Of a stretch of 5,828 nt of DNA, positions 1-5,782 are shown piece after piece. Both the position numbers and the translations under genes were made by a program. The stretch is from assembly GCA_913060845.1 (NCBI GenBank), contig CAJXVF010000183.1, positions 1 to 5,828 of the forward strand. Reading direction: 5' to 3'. Each line of letters starts with the position of its first letter. The stretch's first letter is position 1. The notes under the pieces were generated by a model. It did no database searches and had not been told where the DNA came from. It was given only the letters and a program-made list of their open reading frames with translations. This DNA comes from an uncultured Alphaproteobacteria bacterium. GTDB lineage: Bacteria; Pseudomonadota; Alphaproteobacteria; Bin95.

Positions 1-7
1 AGGTAAG

Positions 8-697
8 CTACTTCTTGCGCGCCTGGCGTCGGGCGATGAAGTTTTCCCGCAGCATCAAGGCGCTGGGTGTAATCACCAGGGTCAGGACGGTGGCGAAGGT
101 CAAGCCGGCGACGATCGCGGTCGAGAGCTGGACCCACCACTGGGTCGATGGTGCCCCCTGACTGATCTCGCGGGTGACGAAGTCGATATTGATCTGCAGG
201 ACCATGGGCAACAGACCCAGGACCGTGGTGACGGTCGTCAAGAGGACCGGCCGTAGACGCTGGGCGCCGGTCATCAGAATCGCGTCGAGCGGGCTGGATG
301 CCTGTTTTCGCAACCTGTCGAAGGTGTCGATCAGGACAATGTTGTTGTTCACGACGATTCCCGCGAGCGCGATCACCCCGATTCCGCTCATGACGATGCC
401 GAAGGGCTGGCCGACGATCAGCAGACCGAGCATCACGCCGACGGTAGACATGATGACGGCGGAAAGGATCAGGAAGGCGGAATAGAAACTGTTGAACTGG
501 GTGACGAGAATGATCGCCATCAGGAACAGCGCTACTCCGAACGCCTTTTGCAGGAACGCCTGAGCGGCCTTTTGTTCCTCGTCCTCGCCCCGGAATTCCA
601 CCTCCACGCGCGGATCAATGCCGGCCGTCGGCAGCCAGGCCCGGATTTGCCGGACCATATCGTCGGCGAGAACGCCGGGCAGCACATCGGCGCGCAT
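8..697 (-). pseudogene. RND (AcrB/HAE1-type) efflux permease, C-terminal fragment only
   Basis: This is the last 229 residues of an inner-membrane RND permease, a proton-driven pump that normally works as a trimer with a periplasmic adaptor and an outer-membrane channel. The fragment runs from the end of the periplasmic porter domain (RADVLPGVL..., FRGEDEEQ at about 35-42) through five hydrophobic segments (about 53-70, 73-95, 101-123, 151-169, 189-212). It contains the family motifs GIVVNNNIVLID (113-124) and GAQRLRPVLLTT (144-155) and ends in a basic tail. Whole RND permeases are about 1,000-1,100 residues, so roughly 800 N-terminal residues are missing. The ATG at 697 is probably an internal Met: two codons further upstream the frame hits TGA, and the DNA there already belongs to the neighbouring dioxygenase. 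No Shine-Dalgarno site precedes it. The family is clear, but the pumped substrate cannot be told. The fragment cannot be a working pump. Confidence 0.85.
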
Positions 698-706
698 GGC
701 GGGTCA
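698..706. other. Breakpoint joining two 5'-truncated genes
   Basis: RND permease homology on the minus strand is readable up to about 697, and TauD-type dioxygenase homology on the plus strand is readable from about 704. No promoter, start codon or spacer for either gene lies between. Each gene is cut inside its coding region, so a novel joint must lie in these few bases. Hand-counted GC is 71% for 601-700 and 56% for 701-800, consistent with a joint but weak evidence alone. The cause may be a deletion between two formerly divergent genes, a larger rearrangement, or an assembly chimera. I see no IS terminal repeat or target duplication here. Confidence 0.6.
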
Positions 707-1267
707 AAGCAATATCATTCGGACTAGGCATATCTCGCGACGCTTAGCCTCGGCTCCATTTTTCGCTGCCTGGAATGCCCCAAGGAAGGCGGCGAAACGG
801 CGTTCATAAGCATGGCAGCCGCGTATGATGCATTGCCGAGCAATATCAGAATGCGGCTCGATAATCTCCACGCAGAATACGACTATGCCTGGGGTTATGA
901 CCAACGCCACGCCAAGACACACGGGCCATTATCGGCTGAACAACGGGCTAAAACGCCGCCTATCGCGCATCCAGCCGTCATCGCACACCCAGAAACAGGC
1001 CGCCCTGCCCTTTTCCTATCCGACATTTGGATCCGGCGGTTCAAAGGTATAAGCGAGCCCGAAACTGAAGCGCTATTGGATGCCGTAATGGCAATCGCCG
1101 CAGCACCCGAAGCCGAATATCGCCATCAATGGCAGCCCGGCGATATCGTGCTTTGGGACAATCGCTCGACCATGCACAAAGCCTGTCCGTTTGATGAAGC
1201 CAATACGCGCCGCTTGATGCACCGCACCACAATCCAAGGGGCAACGCCTAAACGTTTTGATGGCTGA
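704..1267 (+). pseudogene. TauD/TfdA-family Fe(II)/2-oxoglutarate dioxygenase, 5'-truncated, with internal TAG
   Basis: The open frame from ATG 812 (151 residues) is the C-terminal part of a TauD/TfdA dioxygenase: WDNRSTMHKACP carries the distal iron-ligand His (122 of that frame), and RRLMHRTT carries the Arg (138) expected to bind 2-oxoglutarate. Reading the same frame upstream continues the homology: 704-724 gives SKQYHSD, the HxD iron-binding motif. Then comes TAG at 725-727, then AYLATLSLGSIF and PKEGGETAFISM. This aligns without gaps to WHTDSSY...PPSGGETELADM of the intact dioxygenase at 1304-2203, with the TAG at the place of a Ser. ATG 812 has no Shine-Dalgarno site and would give a protein without two of three iron ligands, so it is not a believable start. 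About 100 N-terminal residues are missing at the junction with the RND fragment. The gene is convergent with the intact dioxygenase. Substrate unknown; almost certainly non-functional as read. Confidence 0.8.
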
Positions 1268-1272
1268 GAGAT

Positions 1273-1305
1273 AAAGGCACCATTTCATTCATGGTTCTAA
1301 CCTTT
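1273..1305. terminator. Weak possible bidirectional terminator between convergent dioxygenase genes
   Basis: Nested inverted repeats sit between the two convergent stop codons: AAAGG (1273-1277) pairs with CCTTT (1301-1305), and ACCAT (1279-1283) pairs with ATGGT (1291-1295), with a 7-nt loop. The stem has an asymmetric bulge, is AT-rich and has no U-tract, so it would be a poor intrinsic terminator. Position is the main argument. Confidence 0.25.
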
Positions 1306-2203
1306 AGGCCGTTGCAGCACTTGGCTGGAACGCGTCTGCGCGATCATCACGACCAGTAGGTGCTGTTTCCGTCGCCGGATCACCAGCAACCCGAACATGC
1401 CGCATCACCCTCGGTTCATTGTAATCATAGGGGCAGGCGCGATGCAGGATGCAGCGGTTATCCCAAATCATGAGATCACCCGGCGTCCAGGAATGCGCGT
1501 AGGTCCGTGGTTCTTGGCAGGCGAATTCCAACAGACCGTCCAGCAATTCCAGCGCCTCCGCATCCTCCATGCCAGGAATGCGGAAGGCATGGCGGCCAAT
1601 GAACAAAGACTTCCGTCCGGTAGCCGGGTGCGTTTTTACCAGCGGCCTCAGCGGCGCCCCTTCTGTGTGATACCCGTAGCCATCGCCGGTTTTGAAGGTA
1701 AACCCAGCCTTCGCTTGGGATTGGTACAGCGAATGATAGGCCGCAAGGTCTGCGATCCGGGTACGCATGGCATCATCCAGCGCGTCATAGGCGGCGCGCA
1801 TATCGGCGAGTTCCGTCTCACCACCTGAAGGCGGTGTGATCTCCGCTGCAAGCGCAGAAGCCTTGGCGGCGAGCGGCATGTAGGAGCTATCCGTATGCCA
1901 GCCCTCATTGCCACGCAGCGCCTGGAAGCGCTTTTCCTCTGGCGTCATCACGCCGCCGCCAGCACGCTTATTGGAGATACGAGCGGCCTTTTCACCGTCG
2001 CCACGAAGCAGCTCAATAGGGCCGAAGCGCTCACAGAAGGCGATATGCTCTTCGTCCGTCAGATGCTGTTCTGGGAAAACCAGTGCACCATATTCGTTGA
2101 ATGCAGCCTCTACTGTAGTCCACTCAGCATCGGATAGTGCGCCAAGTTTGATATCAGTGATGCGGGCGCCGAATGTGGCGTCTATGGGTGTGATCATCGG
2201 CAT
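1304..2203 (-). CDS. TauD/TfdA-family Fe(II)/2-oxoglutarate-dependent dioxygenase
   Basis: A complete 299-residue cytosolic enzyme of usual family length (about 280-300). Enzymes of this family use O2 and 2-oxoglutarate to hydroxylate and often cleave substrates such as taurine, alkyl sulfates or phenoxyalkanoates, releasing succinate and CO2. Visible features are the N-terminal ITPIDATFGARITDIKL strand, WHTD with iron ligands His103 and Asp105, GGET at 127-130 (the Thr matches the 2-oxoglutarate contact in TauD), and WDNRCILHRACPYD with distal ligand His254. The expected 2-oxoglutarate Arg, 15 residues after the distal His in TauD, is His269 here, flanked by Arg268 and Arg271. The start at 2203 was chosen because AGAGGGAG lies 9 nt upstream and MPMITPID matches how the family begins; the frame is open 31 codons further upstream, but those residues look non-homologous. 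It is divergent from the dehydrogenase/CoA-transferase operon, which suggests a shared pathway. The substrate cannot be assigned. Confidence 0.88.
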   Translation of the reverse strand: MPMITPIDATFGARITDIKLGALSDAEWTTVEAAFNEYGALVFPEQHLTDEEHIAFCERFGPIELLRGDGEKAARISNKRAGGGVMTPEEKRFQALRGNEGWHTDSSYMPLAAKASALAAEITPPSGGETELADMRAAYDALDDAMRTRIADLAAYHSLYQSQAKAGFTFKTGDGYGYHTEGAPLRPLVKTHPATGRKSLFIGRHAFRIPGMEDAEALELLDGLLEFACQEPRTYAHSWTPGDLMIWDNRCILHRACPYDYNEPRVMRHVRVAGDPATETAPTGRDDRADAFQPSAATA

Positions 2204-2212
2204 GATGACGGG

Positions 2213-2220
2213 CTCCCTCT
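2213..2220 (-). promoter_or_regulatory. Shine-Dalgarno site deciding the dioxygenase start
   Basis: Read on the minus strand this is AGAGGGAG, 9 nt before the ATG at 2203. It supports that start over the upstream in-frame starts and over the second ATG two codons downstream (2197). Confidence 0.65.
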
Positions 2221-2248
2221 CGCTCTGTCGCAGGTGTTTGACGCAGAA

Positions 2249-2277
2249 ATGGTAAGTTGCCGCCTCAAGCTTGCCAA
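2249..2277 (-). promoter_or_regulatory. Candidate sigma-70 promoter of the minus-strand dioxygenase
   Basis: On the minus strand, TTGGCA (2277-2272; 5 of 6 matches to TTGACA) is separated by exactly 17 bp from TACCAT (2254-2249; 4 of 6 to TATAAT). The predicted transcript would begin near 2242, giving a leader of about 40 nt that contains the Shine-Dalgarno site. This is a consensus match by eye only. Confidence 0.4.
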
Positions 2278-2290
2278 TGGCGCGGCGCCA
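2278..2290. promoter_or_regulatory. Perfect 13-bp palindrome, candidate operator in the divergent intergenic region
   Basis: TGGCGC-G-GCGCCA is a perfect 6+1+6 palindrome directly upstream of the predicted -35 box of the dioxygenase promoter, at about -36 to -48. It overlaps one arm of a wider inverted repeat, GCCAATG (2273-2279) and CATTGGC (2316-2322), whose arms are 43 bp apart start to start, about four helical turns. This placement suits a regulator acting on both divergent units. No regulator gene is present in the window, and GC-rich palindromes of this size can arise by chance. Confidence 0.35.
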
Positions 2291-2369
2291 CGTCATCGCA
2301 GCAGCCCTTGTCGCACATTGGCTGAGCCGTCAAAGTAGCGGTCTTGAATTCTTAATTTCCGCTTGTGCC

Positions 2370-2375
2370 AAGGAG
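2370..2375 (+). promoter_or_regulatory. Strong Shine-Dalgarno site deciding a GTG start
   Basis: AAGGAG stands 9 nt before GTG 2385. It supports GTG initiation of the first dehydrogenase rather than the in-frame TTG at 2271, which would add 38 residues that do not resemble the family and would cover the regulatory region. Confidence 0.75.
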
Positions 2376-2384
2376 CCTCCATAC

Positions 2385-3329
2385 GTGATTGAACTGCTGC
2401 AAGTGGCCCAGGTTCCACCGTTTCTGATTGACCGTCTCAAAGCCGAATACACCGTCCATGATTTCATCAATCCAAGTGACCCTGAGGCGATGCTGCGGGA
2501 GATTGGTCCGAACATCCGCGGCATTGTCGCGGGCGGGATGAAGGGACCGGATGCAGCGTTGATTAGTGCGCTGGATAATTTGGAGATCATCGCCTCATTC
2601 AGCGTTGGATTTGACGCAACAGACGTAGCGGCCGCACAAACCAAGGGCGTGATCGTAACCCACACGCCGGAAGTTCTGACCGGCGACGTTGCAGACCTCG
2701 CCATGGCCTTCATCCTCATGGCGCCGCGCCGTATCGGTGAGTCTGAACGCTTCTTGCGCGCAGGCACATGGACAGAACGGCGCATGGACCTTGGCACCAC
2801 CGTGCGCGGCAAGCGCCTCGGCATTCTAGGGCTCGGCCGCATTGGTCGGGCTGTAGCGCGCCGGGCAGAAGTGTTCGGGCTGAACATCGCCTATTTCGAT
2901 ACGAAGCCGATGGGCGATCTGACCTATCGAAGCTATCCAACCTTGCTCGAACTGGCTGAGGCCAGCGACATGCTTATGGTCGCTTGTGAAGGCGGTGCTG
3001 CTACGCGGGGGCTGGTCGATGAAGCCGTACTAAACGCGCTTGGGCCAAATGGATATCTGATCAATACCGCCCGAGGACCGATTGTTGACCAGCAAGCATT
3101 GGTGAAAGCCCTGCAAGATGGCCGGATCGCAGGTGCAGCCCTGGATGTATTCGACGGCGAGCCAAACGTGCCAGCAGAAATGATGGCGATGGAGAACGTG
3201 GTCCTCACCCCGCATATCGCCAGCTCGACTGCAGAGACCCGCCGCGCCATGGGTGACCTTGTCTATGACAATCTGAAGGCCCATTTCGCTGGCAAGGCCG
3301 TGCTCACACCCGTGCCGCACCAAATCTAA
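2385..3329 (+). CDS. D-isomer-specific 2-hydroxyacid dehydrogenase (hydroxypyruvate/glyoxylate reductase-like), probably NAD-dependent
   Basis: A 314-residue cytosolic oxidoreductase interconverting a 2-keto acid and its D-2-hydroxy acid. The split substrate-binding domain is at about 1-95 and 285-314, the Rossmann domain between. Seen directly: nucleotide-binding GLGRIG (149-154), catalytic Arg230 in NTARGPIVD, Glu259 in DVFDGEP and His277 in LTPHIASST, the complete Arg-Glu-His set of the family. The second Rossmann strand ends in IAYFDTKP; Asp172 at the position that contacts the adenosine ribose, as in the NAD enzyme SerA, suggests preference for NAD(H) over NADP(H). The GTG start is fixed by AAGGAG 9 nt upstream and by the family-like beginning IELLQVAQVPP. 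It is the first gene of a plus-strand operon; the CoA-transferase follows after 19 bp. The exact substrate is unknown; a hydroxypyruvate or aryl-pyruvate reductase is possible. I see no convincing sigma-70 promoter upstream. Confidence 0.9.
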   Translation: MIELLQVAQVPPFLIDRLKAEYTVHDFINPSDPEAMLREIGPNIRGIVAGGMKGPDAALISALDNLEIIASFSVGFDATDVAAAQTKGVIVTHTPEVLTGDVADLAMAFILMAPRRIGESERFLRAGTWTERRMDLGTTVRGKRLGILGLGRIGRAVARRAEVFGLNIAYFDTKPMGDLTYRSYPTLLELAEASDMLMVACEGGAATRGLVDEAVLNALGPNGYLINTARGPIVDQQALVKALQDGRIAGAALDVFDGEPNVPAEMMAMENVVLTPHIASSTAETRRAMGDLVYDNLKAHFAGKAVLTPVPHQI

Positions 3330-3348
3330 TTCAGCCAGGAAATCGACG

Positions 3349-4539
3349 ATGCCAGGACCACTTACCGGCTACCGCGTGATTGACGTGACCGGCGTTATCG
3401 CTGGCCCATTCGCCACCATGATTTTGGCGGACCAGGGTGCCGACGTCATCAAGATCGAAGCGCCCAAACGCCCAGACCATACCCGTAATGCTGGCCCTGG
3501 TGAGCCGGGCATGCGTGCATCTTACTTAAATAATAATCGTAATAAACGATCTGTAGTCATTGATTTAAAATCAAAAGAAGGCTTAGAAGCGATCAAGAAA
3601 TTGGTCGCAACGGCAGATGTATTCATTCAGAACTTCCGACCCGGCGTGGTGGATCGGCTCGGCATCGGCGAGGCCGAACTCCGCAAGATCAAGCCAGACC
3701 TCATCTACGTTTCCATGAGTGGTTGGGGCGAGAATGGGCCGCTGGCACACAAGCCCGTGTATGATCCCATCATCCAGGCATTGTCTGGCTTAGCCTCTGT
3801 TCAGGGCGGATCGGACACTGTCCGCCCCCGCCTCATTCGCACGATTGTCCCGGACAAGCTAACGGCGGTTACAGCGGCACAAGCCGTTACGGCAGCCCTG
3901 GCAGGTCGGGCCAAAACCGGTGAAGGCCAGCATGTGAAAGTTTCCATGCTGGATAGCGTCATCGCCTTCCTTTGGTCATCAGACATGAATGGCCAAACCT
4001 TCGTTGGTGAGGAGATCACGCAGGCGCGCGCCGCCACGTTCATCGATCTGATTTACGAAACCAAAACCGACTACATCAGCGTCTCTACCATGACCAACGT
4101 CCAATGGGCGGCGTTCTGCAAAGCAAGCGGGCGTGAGCAGCTTTTGGATGACCCACGTTTCGCCAGCCCTTCCCTCCGGGACCAGAATGCAAACGAGCGA
4201 CTAGAGCTCATTCAGGAAGCGCTGCTAGAACGGACTGCAGCCGAATGGCTGGAAATCTTGGACAAAGCCGGTGTGCCTTCATCACCAGTGCTGACGCGCG
4301 CGCAGATGATCAACCACCCGCAGGTCGAAGCGAGCGCCATGGTCATTGAATATGATCACCCAGAAGCAGGCCGCCTCCGCCAATCCCGCCCGGCAGCCAA
4401 GTTCGAAAGCACGCCGACAGAGATCAAGCACGGCGCACCAGCCCTTGGAACCCATACCCGCGAGGTTCTCGCCGAAGTCGGCTACAGCGACACAGAGATT
4501 GATGCGCTGACCGAGGCGGGCGTTCTTTTAGTACGATAA
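3349..4539 (+). CDS. Class III CoA-transferase, CaiB/BaiF family
   Basis: A complete 396-residue enzyme of usual family length (about 380-430). The family moves CoA from an acyl-CoA donor to a carboxylic acid acceptor through an aspartyl-CoA thioester; relatives include formyl-CoA:oxalate, carnitine and (R)-2-hydroxyacid CoA-transferases. Seen directly: N-terminal VIDVTGVIAGPFATMILADQGADVIKIE block (10-37), the NNNRNKRSVVIDLKS block (61-75), VYDPIIQALSG (138-147), Asp169 in VPDKLTA, which fits the catalytic Asp, and GEGQHVKVSML (191-201). AGGA lies 8 nt before the ATG. It sits 19 bp after one hydroxyacid dehydrogenase and 49 bp before another, which makes a keto- or hydroxy-acid, or a product of the dioxygenase pathway, a reasonable CoA acceptor (inference). 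Oddity: codons around residues 59-82 are strikingly AT-rich compared with the rest of the gene. Confidence 0.9.
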   Translation: MPGPLTGYRVIDVTGVIAGPFATMILADQGADVIKIEAPKRPDHTRNAGPGEPGMRASYLNNNRNKRSVVIDLKSKEGLEAIKKLVATADVFIQNFRPGVVDRLGIGEAELRKIKPDLIYVSMSGWGENGPLAHKPVYDPIIQALSGLASVQGGSDTVRPRLIRTIVPDKLTAVTAAQAVTAALAGRAKTGEGQHVKVSMLDSVIAFLWSSDMNGQTFVGEEITQARAATFIDLIYETKTDYISVSTMTNVQWAAFCKASGREQLLDDPRFASPSLRDQNANERLELIQEALLERTAAEWLEILDKAGVPSSPVLTRAQMINHPQVEASAMVIEYDHPEAGRLRQSRPAAKFESTPTEIKHGAPALGTHTREVLAEVGYSDTEIDALTEAGVLLVR

Positions 4540-4588
4540 ACAAACACCGAATAGCCCGCCGTAGCAGACGCCGGACTTGGAGAATTTA

Positions 4589-5578
4589 ATGACTGTCACC
4601 GTGGCTATGTATGACGGCTCGTATGACCATATTGGTGCGCGGTTGGATGCGCTTGGGCTCGATATTAACGTCATTACGTTTGATAAGGATGCGCAGTTCA
4701 CGCTCGATGGCAAAATGGTTCCGGCGAGCCAGGTTGAGGCTGATTATCTCTGGTTCTCCAGTCACCTGCATGCGCTGGGTGCGACCAAGCCAGCGTTTGA
4801 GATGGTGACGGAACTAAAGCGGCTGGATGTGCTGCAGACGTTCAATGCCGGCCTTGATCACCCGATGTATAAGCGGGCCTCCGATAAGGGCATTCGTATC
4901 TGCAATAGCAGCGCCCAGGGCGTGGCGATTGCTGAATATGTGATGGCGCAGGTCATGGGCATCCTGCATCCTCTGCGTACCCAGGCCGATCAGCAGGTCG
5001 CGAAGGAATGGAAGACCACGCCGTTCCGCGAAATTTCACGCACACGCTGGCTCATTATCGGTTATGGCCCGATTGGTGAGGCCCTAGCGACCCGCGTTCA
5101 TGCCTTTGGCGCCAAGATCGATGTGATCCGCCGGAGCGATCAGGCCGACAACAAGATTGAGCGCGTGGGCGCTTTAGAAGATGCCGGGAAGCTAGCGGCA
5201 GATGCTGACATCATCGTCTTCGCTTGCTCACTGACCGATGCGACGCGGGGCTTCGCGGATGCTGAGTTCTTCGCACAAGTGAAACCCGGTGCTGTGCTGG
5301 TGAACATCGCCCGGGGCGCGCTGATCGACGATGCAGCCCTGATTAAGGCGCTGGATAACGGGACGGTCAGCGAGGCCGCGCTTGATGTGTTCCATAAAGA
5401 ACCTCTGCCGGAAAATGATCCTCTCTGGACGCATCCAAAGGTCCGCTTAACACCACACACATCTTTTGCCGGCGATGGCGGGCGAGACCGCTGGAACCAG
5501 TTATTCCTCGATAATATCGTGCGGTACGTGAACGGCGAAGCGCTGGAGCGCGAAGTTAATCCGGCGGATATTGTATAA
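4589..5578 (+). CDS. D-isomer-specific 2-hydroxyacid dehydrogenase, probably NADP-dependent
   Basis: A 329-residue second member of the D-2-hydroxyacid dehydrogenase family, clearly diverged from the enzyme at 2385-3329, so not a recent duplicate. Seen directly: nucleotide-binding GYGPIG (158-163), catalytic Arg242 in NIARGALID, Glu271 in DVFHKEPLPENDPLW and His290 in LTPHTSF. The second Rossmann strand ends in IDVIRRSD: Arg181-Arg182 replaces the acidic residue of NAD enzymes, a pattern usual for NADP(H). The ATG at 4589 is preferred over an in-frame TTG at 4577, because GGAG (4579-4582) stands 6 nt before the ATG and overlaps that TTG. It is the third gene of the operon, 49 bp behind the CoA-transferase; no terminator is visible between. 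It probably acts in the cytosol on a keto acid of the same pathway; the substrate is unknown. GhrA/GhrB-like glyoxylate or hydroxypyruvate reductase activity is an alternative. Confidence 0.9.
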   Translation: MTVTVAMYDGSYDHIGARLDALGLDINVITFDKDAQFTLDGKMVPASQVEADYLWFSSHLHALGATKPAFEMVTELKRLDVLQTFNAGLDHPMYKRASDKGIRICNSSAQGVAIAEYVMAQVMGILHPLRTQADQQVAKEWKTTPFREISRTRWLIIGYGPIGEALATRVHAFGAKIDVIRRSDQADNKIERVGALEDAGKLAADADIIVFACSLTDATRGFADAEFFAQVKPGAVLVNIARGALIDDAALIKALDNGTVSEAALDVFHKEPLPENDPLWTHPKVRLTPHTSFAGDGGRDRWNQLFLDNIVRYVNGEALEREVNPADIV

Positions 5579-5643
5579 GGATCGCTTGAGGCTCGAGTAG
5601 TCTACGAGCACATACAAAAGGATTTACTGATACTAGACTGATC

Positions 5644-5659
5644 TATTTGTATGCAAATA
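5644..5659. repeat. 6+4+6 inverted repeat in the AT-rich stretch downstream of the operon
   Basis: TATTTG (5644-5649), spacer TATG, CAAATA (5654-5659) form a perfect inverted repeat in an AT-rich region that otherwise holds no clear gene. It could be an operator for a following gene or a weak hairpin. There is no U-tract, so it is not a convincing terminator of the operon. Confidence 0.3.
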
Positions 5660-5782
5660 TACGAGATAGGACGAGAAAAATTCCGCCGCTGCCTCCACCA
5701 CTAACAATCAAGTTGTCGCGCCTGCGTGACATTGGTTGGTCCATCTGGGACCAAATTGGCTATACCGCGCTCACTCCAGAAC
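5647..5782 (+). CDS. Possible 5' part of an unidentified ORF, cut by the contig end
   Basis: The frame read from TTG 5647 is open to the end of genomic sequence. Its latter part, IKLSRLRDIGWSIWDQIGY from about 5707, looks protein-like and recalls the LREIGWxxWDPIGL start of small uncharacterised proteins in some proteobacteria; this is memory, not a search. The true start is uncertain: there is no ATG in frame, the TTG at 5647 and a TTG at 5713 are the only common candidates seen, and neither has a strong Shine-Dalgarno site. It may be spurious. Confidence 0.22.

Noticed and set aside
725..727. Programmed read-through or amber recoding of the TAG
   Set aside because: The gene is also missing its 5' end and there is no recoding element or special tRNA in view; decay or error is simpler.
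704..922. Minus-strand 72-codon frame next to the RND fragment
   Set aside because: It lies antisense to clear dioxygenase homology, has no Shine-Dalgarno site and no recognisable domain.
812..1267. A separate short functional dioxygenase-like protein starting at ATG 812
   Set aside because: No Shine-Dalgarno site, homology continues upstream past the ATG, and the HxD iron ligands would be missing.
2204..2296. N-terminal extension of the minus-strand dioxygenase to 2296
   Set aside because: The extra 31 residues are not family-like and AGAGGGAG precedes the ATG at 2203; the extension would cover the candidate promoter.
2271..2384. N-terminal extension of the first dehydrogenase from TTG 2271
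   Set aside because: The 38 extra residues are unlike the family, and AAGGAG sits correctly before GTG 2385.
5591..5609. Hairpin GCTCG...CGAGC as terminator of the operon
   Set aside because: Only a 5-bp stem with a 9-nt loop and no T-run after it; too weak to call.
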